From Bacillus sp. FJAT-26390 (GTDB taxonomy: Bacteria; Bacillota; Bacilli; Paenibacillales; Paenibacillaceae): a stretch of DNA of 64,000 nt. Both the position numbers and the translations under genes were made by a program. Position 1 is the stretch's first letter. Each line of letters opens with the position of its first letter. Location: positions 577,186-641,185 of the forward strand of contig NZ_MAQX01000011.1 of NCBI RefSeq assembly GCF_001682865.1. The letters run 5' to 3'. This document shows, in pieces, positions 60,480-64,000 of this stretch. Below the pieces are notes generated by a model. The model saw nothing but the letters and a program-made list of their open reading frames with translations, searched no databases and was not told where the DNA came from.

Positions 60480-61634
60480 ATGGAGTCAGAGCCGCTGTTT
60501 GTTGTATCCCGTGAGGATTGGTCGCTCCACCGCAAAGGCTATGAGGATCAAGCGCGACATCAGGAGAAGGTACACGAAGCAATTAAGCAAAACCTTCCCG
60601 ATCTGGTTTCCGACGAAAGCATCGTTTTGTCCGATGGCAGGCGCACGATCAAGGTCCCCATTAAAAGTCTCGACGAATCCCACTTTATATACAACTACAA
60701 CAAGAAGCAGCACGTGGGACAAGGCGATGGAGATTCACAGGTTGGCGACGTGTTAGGGGTCGATCCGCAAGCCGCCAAGGGACCGGGCAAAGGTCAGGAT
60801 GCGGGCGATCAGCCAGGCGAGGATGTCGTCGATACCGAGATAAGCATCGACCAGCTGGAGGATATGCTATTTGAGGAGCTCGAGCTCCCTAATCTGGAGC
60901 AGAAGCAAAAGGACCAATTACAAACGACCGAAATTGTTTTTCACGATATTCGCAAAAAAGGCATTATGTCCAATATCGACAAGAAACGTACGCTGATCGA
61001 AAACTTGCGGCGCAACGCCAACGCAGGCAAATCCGGCATTGGGGGCATCTCGCCTGACGACCTTCGTTACAAAACGTGGAATGAAATCGTTAAGCCGCAA
61101 TCGAATGCCGTCATTCTTGCCCTCATGGACACGTCAGGGAGCATGGGGTCCTTTGAGAAATATTGCGCCCGCAGCTTCTTCTTCTGGATGACGCGTTTTC
61201 TGCGACGCAAGTATGAGCATGTGGAAATCGTGTTTATTGCGCATCATACGGAAGCCAAGGAGGTCACGGAGGAGGAGTTCTTCAACCGCGGTGAAAGCGG
61301 TGGCACCATCTGCTCCTCTGCTTACCAGAAAGCGATCGAGGTCATCGACAGCCGCTATCCGACTTCAAATTGGAACATATACCCGTTCCACTTCTCTGAC
61401 GGCGACAATCTTACCTCGGATAACGAGCGCTGCGTGAAGCTGATCGGCCAGCTTATGGAGAGAAGCAATATGTTCGGCTACGGCGAGGTTAATCAGTACA
61501 ACAGAAGCAGTACGTTAATGTCGGCCTATAAGCATATCAGCCACAAAAAATTTATGTACTCCGTCATAAAGGAAAAAGGCGAGGTTTACAAGGCGCTTAA
61601 AACGTTCTTCTCGAAACAAGTAAGCGGTGCTTAA
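60480..61634 (+). CDS. yhbH: sporulation protein YhbH (DUF444 family)
   Basis: 384 residues. The start [20 protein letters not shown] and the following basic segment match YhbH. The C-terminal von Willebrand-like half has [40 protein letters not shown] and HFSDGDNL. In other bacteria the family works with PrkA and SpoVR. GAGGTG lies 6 nt before ATG 60480; a GTG at 60471 is less likely. Single gene with its own terminator. Confidence 0.93.
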   Translation: MESEPLFVVSREDWSLHRKGYEDQARHQEKVHEAIKQNLPDLVSDESIVLSDGRRTIKVPIKSLDESHFIYNYNKKQHVGQGDGDSQVGDVLGVDPQAAKGPGKGQDAGDQPGEDVVDTEISIDQLEDMLFEELELPNLEQKQKDQLQTTEIVFHDIRKKGIMSNIDKKRTLIENLRRNANAGKSGIGGISPDDLRYKTWNEIVKPQSNAVILALMDTSGSMGSFEKYCARSFFFWMTRFLRRKYEHVEIVFIAHHTEAKEVTEEEFFNRGESGGTICSSAYQKAIEVIDSRYPTSNWNIYPFHFSDGDNLTSDNERCVKLIGQLMERSNMFGYGEVNQYNRSSTLMSAYKHISHKKFMYSVIKEKGEVYKALKTFFSKQVSGA

Positions 61635-61640
61635 CGAGCA

Positions 61641-61679
61641 AAACCCGCCCTGCAGCACATGCGGCAAGGCGGGTTTTTT
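61641..61679 (+). terminator. bidirectional terminator between yhbH and the MFS gene
   Basis: AACCCGCC pairs with GGCGGGTT, inner TGC/GCA pairs, followed by TTTTTT; A residues before the stem give a T run on the other strand too. Confidence 0.85.
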
Positions 61680-61699
61680 CTATCCAAACAAGGCTCCTG

Positions 61700-62935
61700 C
61701 TAAGCGATTGTATCGCTCATGTCTTTGTCAGGGTCCGTCCCTTTTGTTTCTTTGCCAAAAAACAGAACGGCTAGCGCTCCAACGATAATCGTTACAAAAA
61801 ATATCATAAATACCGAAGGTATCGCCATTTTCCGCGCGACCAGCATACCGACTAGATAAGGTCCGATGATACCGCCGATTCGTCCAAATGACGCAGCAAA
61901 CCCTACGCCTGTCCCACGGACCGCTGTCGGATATAGCTCTGGCGTATAGGCATACATCCCGCCCCATGCCCCGAGATTGAAGAAGGAGAGGCAGATGCCG
62001 GATGCGATCAGCACTCCCTCCGTCTCCGCGTTGCCGAACCACAACGCGCTTCCGGCGGTCAGCATCAAATAAGCAACGAGCACAAATTTGCGGCCGAATT
62101 TTTCGATGAAGTAAGCGGCTGTAAAGTAACCCGGCAGCTGGGCAAACGACATAATCAGCACGTACTGAAAGCTTTTGACGAGGTCAAAACCTTTAAGCAC
62201 CATGACCGATGGCAGCCATAGGAACATGCCATAATACGAAAAGACGACCGTAAACCAGAGAATCCACAGCGTAATGGTTGCGCTGCGATGCTTCGCTGAC
62301 CACAGCGACTTTATCCGATCACCGAATGTCAACGCACTCTCGCGCCGTGCTTTGAAACGTGGAGAATCCTGTATCGCTCGTCTCAAATACAAGGCATATA
62401 GTGCAGGCAATGCCCCAATTAGAAATGCCATCCTCCAGCCGTATGCAGGAATGATAAAATAGGCGATTAACGCCGCAACGATCCAGCCACATGCCCAAAA
62501 GCTTTCTAACAGCACGACGGCACGGCCTCTCTCCTTCGCGGGCACCGATTCCGAAACAAGCGTTGAAGCGACCGGCAGCTCCCCGCCAAGCCCGAACCCC
62601 GCTGCAAACCGCAGCACGCATAGGGCAATGAAGCCCGTTGCCAAAGCGGACAAGCCGCTTGCGAGCGAGAATATAAGAAGCGTCCATAGCAAAATCGCGC
62701 GCCGGCCGTAGCGATCCGCCATCAATCCCGATATCGCTGCGCCGGCAGCCATGCCAATTGAATTAATAGCCATTAGCAAGCCTATCTGCTGCGCACCGAG
62801 CTGCCACTCAGCAGCTAGCGCGGTTACGATGAAAGAAATCATCCCAACCTCCATAGCATCAAACAGCCAGCTAAGCCCCGCGCTAAACAACAATTTCCGG
62901 TACTTCGGGTCGCGCATTAAAGCCATATTTTTCAT
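61700..62935 (-). CDS. MFS transporter, niacin permease NaiP/NiaP-like
   Basis: About 411 residues, 12 membrane segments. The match to the Bacillus niacin transporter type is close: SWLFDAMEVGMISFI, GLGGELPVASTLVSE, VVLLESFWACGW, YYGMFLWLPSVMVLKGF, QLPGYFTAAYFIEKFGRK and FFNLGAWGGMYAYTPELYPT. I chose ATG 62935 (GGGG 8 nt upstream), which fits the family N-terminus; the frame extends to 62983. Nicotinate or nicotinamide uptake is the likely role, by family. Confidence 0.82.
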   Translation of the reverse strand: MKNMALMRDPKYRKLLFSAGLSWLFDAMEVGMISFIVTALAAEWQLGAQQIGLLMAINSIGMAAGAAISGLMADRYGRRAILLWTLLIFSLASGLSALATGFIALCVLRFAAGFGLGGELPVASTLVSESVPAKERGRAVVLLESFWACGWIVAALIAYFIIPAYGWRMAFLIGALPALYALYLRRAIQDSPRFKARRESALTFGDRIKSLWSAKHRSATITLWILWFTVVFSYYGMFLWLPSVMVLKGFDLVKSFQYVLIMSFAQLPGYFTAAYFIEKFGRKFVLVAYLMLTAGSALWFGNAETEGVLIASGICLSFFNLGAWGGMYAYTPELYPTAVRGTGVGFAASFGRIGGIIGPYLVGMLVARKMAIPSVFMIFFVTIIVGALAVLFFGKETKGTDPDKDMSDTIA

Positions 62936-63061
62936 GTTCAAAGCCCCTTTATTCATTCCCGTTTCGATATAGCCGGTTGCCATACTTATTTATTATCCTG
63001 CTTTGCCACTATTTACACATAGTCTGCCCATAGTAACACGCTTTAGAAGGAGAATACATAC

Positions 63062-63105
63062 AAAAGAGCTGCTCCCACGGTTTATTTCAACCGTTTGAGC
63101 AGCTT
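63062..63105 (-). terminator. terminator-like hairpin after the cupin gene
   Basis: AGCTGCTC and ACGGTT arms pair with AACCGT and GAGCAGCT, giving a two-part stem. On the minus strand CTCTTTTGT follows. It lies 64 nt past the cupin stop. Confidence 0.65.
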
Positions 63106-63168
63106 CATTCAACCTATTGATCCTTTGTCACACAGCTATTTTTCAGTGCTAATCCTTAATCGCTCTTT

Positions 63169-63483
63169 TTATTTAATCAAGTCTTCGCGCAGAGGGGTAA
63201 AGGCATCAAGCAAAGCCGAAACTTCCAAGGCTCTTACCCCATGCAGCGCTCCGCTCGGAATAACGATAGATTCCCCTTGCCGTACAATCCGCTTCTCGCC
63301 GTCGATCGTAAATTCGATAGCGCCCTTTAGGCAATAACTTAGCTGCTCATGCGGATGAGAATGCTCATAACCTTCCGCGCCCTGCTCAAAGTGCACTTCC
63401 ATTAGCATAAGGCTATTCCCTGGCTGCAATATTTTACGGGTTACTCCCGGCTCCGCATTTTCCCATATTCCGATGTTGCTCAT
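63169..63483 (-). CDS. small cupin, KdgF-like
   Basis: 104-residue single-domain cupin. Metal-ligand pattern HSHPHEQLSY with a later H in PSGALHGVRAL. The ending SALLDAFTPLREDLI is typical of KdgF-type proteins that linearise unsaturated uronates from pectin or alginate. ATG 63483 follows AAGGGAG. It is 18 nt behind the edge gene, so the two are probably co-transcribed. Confidence 0.75.
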   Translation of the reverse strand: MSNIGIWENAEPGVTRKILQPGNSLMLMEVHFEQGAEGYEHSHPHEQLSYCLKGAIEFTIDGEKRIVRQGESIVIPSGALHGVRALEVSALLDAFTPLREDLIK

Positions 63484-63501
63484 CGTCCTATCTCCCTTCA
63501 C

Positions 63502-64000
63502 TCAATCACATTTAGCAAGCTCCGCTCCGCTCTCGTGCCAAAAAAGCGAGTACGCCTGCCTTTCTCCCGCTGTCGCTATCACAATGCGGTATTCATTATC
63601 AGCCAGCATATTTACAGCCAACGAATCAAATGCATCCAGATCAGTCTTATGGTTTGAATCATATAACAGCGCTTGTACAAATACAATACGTTGGTCGGTA
63701 TCCGCCCGCATGACGATGGACGTTCGGTCTCGATCAGGCGGATTGTCTGGCGTCAAGGCCGTATAAATGTCGCAAGGCTGAGAGCTCCAAAATAACTGCC
63801 GTAAACAGCCTTCCTCAAGCTGGTAATGAAACGAACTTGCCCTTGTGGATGTCATAAGCTTGCGCTTTTGCTTCAGCCATCTCTGGTCGAGTGCGCAAAG
63901 TCTATCATCTGTCAGCTGCCACGAGGCTGCTCCATTTTCTGCGAGCATGCCGCTAAAATGATTCATTAAGCTTACTTTCCGGCGCTCCGGCACCGTAACG
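63502..64000 (-). CDS. C-terminal part of an unrecognised protein (5' end outside window)
   Basis: 165 codons are visible, open to the window edge. The text is rich in alternating hydrophobic strands (SSFHYQLEEGCLRQLFW, TSIVMRADTDQRIVFVQALL, EYRIVIATAGERQAYSLFWH), reading as the end of a beta-sandwich. Together with the KdgF-like cupin behind it, a C-terminal domain of a polysaccharide lyase of heparinase II/III type is possible, but this is inference from context. The GTG at 63993 is unlikely to be the true start. Confidence 0.6.
   Translation of the reverse strand, partial: VTVPERRKVSLMNHFSGMLAENGAASWQLTDDRLCALDQRWLKQKRKLMTSTRASSFHYQLEEGCLRQLFWSSQPCDIYTALTPDNPPDRDRTSIVMRADTDQRIVFVQALLYDSNHKTDLDAFDSLAVNMLADNEYRIVIATAGERQAYSLFWHESGAELAKCD

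Overview
The window reads as a chromosomal segment of an endospore-forming Bacillota, most likely a Paenibacillus relative. The signs are strong AGGAGG ribosome-binding sites with ATG, GTG and TTG starts, sporulation-type genes (YtvI, YhbH), a SufCDSUB operon, Bacillus-type YunC, YunD, YfkAB and NaiP homologues, and a TPP riboswitch. Most genes are on the minus strand. I see no IS element, prophage, CRISPR array, tRNA or rRNA.

Layout. (1) 1-5402: the first 1800 codons of a giant minus-strand repeat protein that runs off the left edge. It has a charged head of about 125 residues, then about 168 decapeptide repeats with no indel breaking the 30-nt register. Inside it lies a perfect 60-bp tandem array (616-1298). 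(2) 5509-7760: a FecCD-type siderophore permease pair with a Fur-box-like site. (3) 7839-13977: TPP riboswitch, then thiC-thiF-thiE::thiS-thiG-thiO, with ThiS fused to the end of ThiE. (4) 14057-20395: glycosyltransferase, YtvI, YfkAB, an HD-GYP protein and a YunD-like phosphoesterase. (5) 20438-25040: molybdenum-cofactor genes (moaA, a moaD::moaE fusion, moeB), a small molybdopterin-fold protein and a second HD-GYP protein. (6) 25317-30492: sufCDSUB with a promoter overlapped by Fur-like motifs. (7) 30768-44099: DUF1802, mtnKA, YunC, a GGDEF/EAL protein, small membrane proteins, sbcDC and an MFS transporter. (8) 44218-60168: a pyrimidine-degradation cluster. (9) 60480-64000: yhbH, a niacin-type MFS carrier, a KdgF-like cupin and the 3' end of an unrecognised gene.

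How the genes work together. The 48.5-60.2 kb operon encodes an ABC importer, dihydropyrimidine dehydrogenase PreTA, dihydropyrimidinase, two alternative carbamoyl-beta-alanine hydrolases and an omega-aminotransferase. The neighbouring mmsA-ald pair would take malonate semialdehyde to acetyl-CoA and recycle the alanine made by a pyruvate-dependent transaminase. A PucR-type regulator sits between the two transcription units. Together this is a complete predicted route from uracil or thymine to central metabolites.

The most notable observations are the giant decapeptide-repeat protein with its graded repeat homogenisation; the fusion of both ubiquitin-like sulfur carriers (ThiS to ThiE, MoaD to MoaE) in one neighbourhood with paralogous E1-like enzymes; and the complete pyrimidine route with redundant hydrolases and palindromic operator candidates. 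All functional calls come from reading the sequence and from family knowledge; no database search was run.
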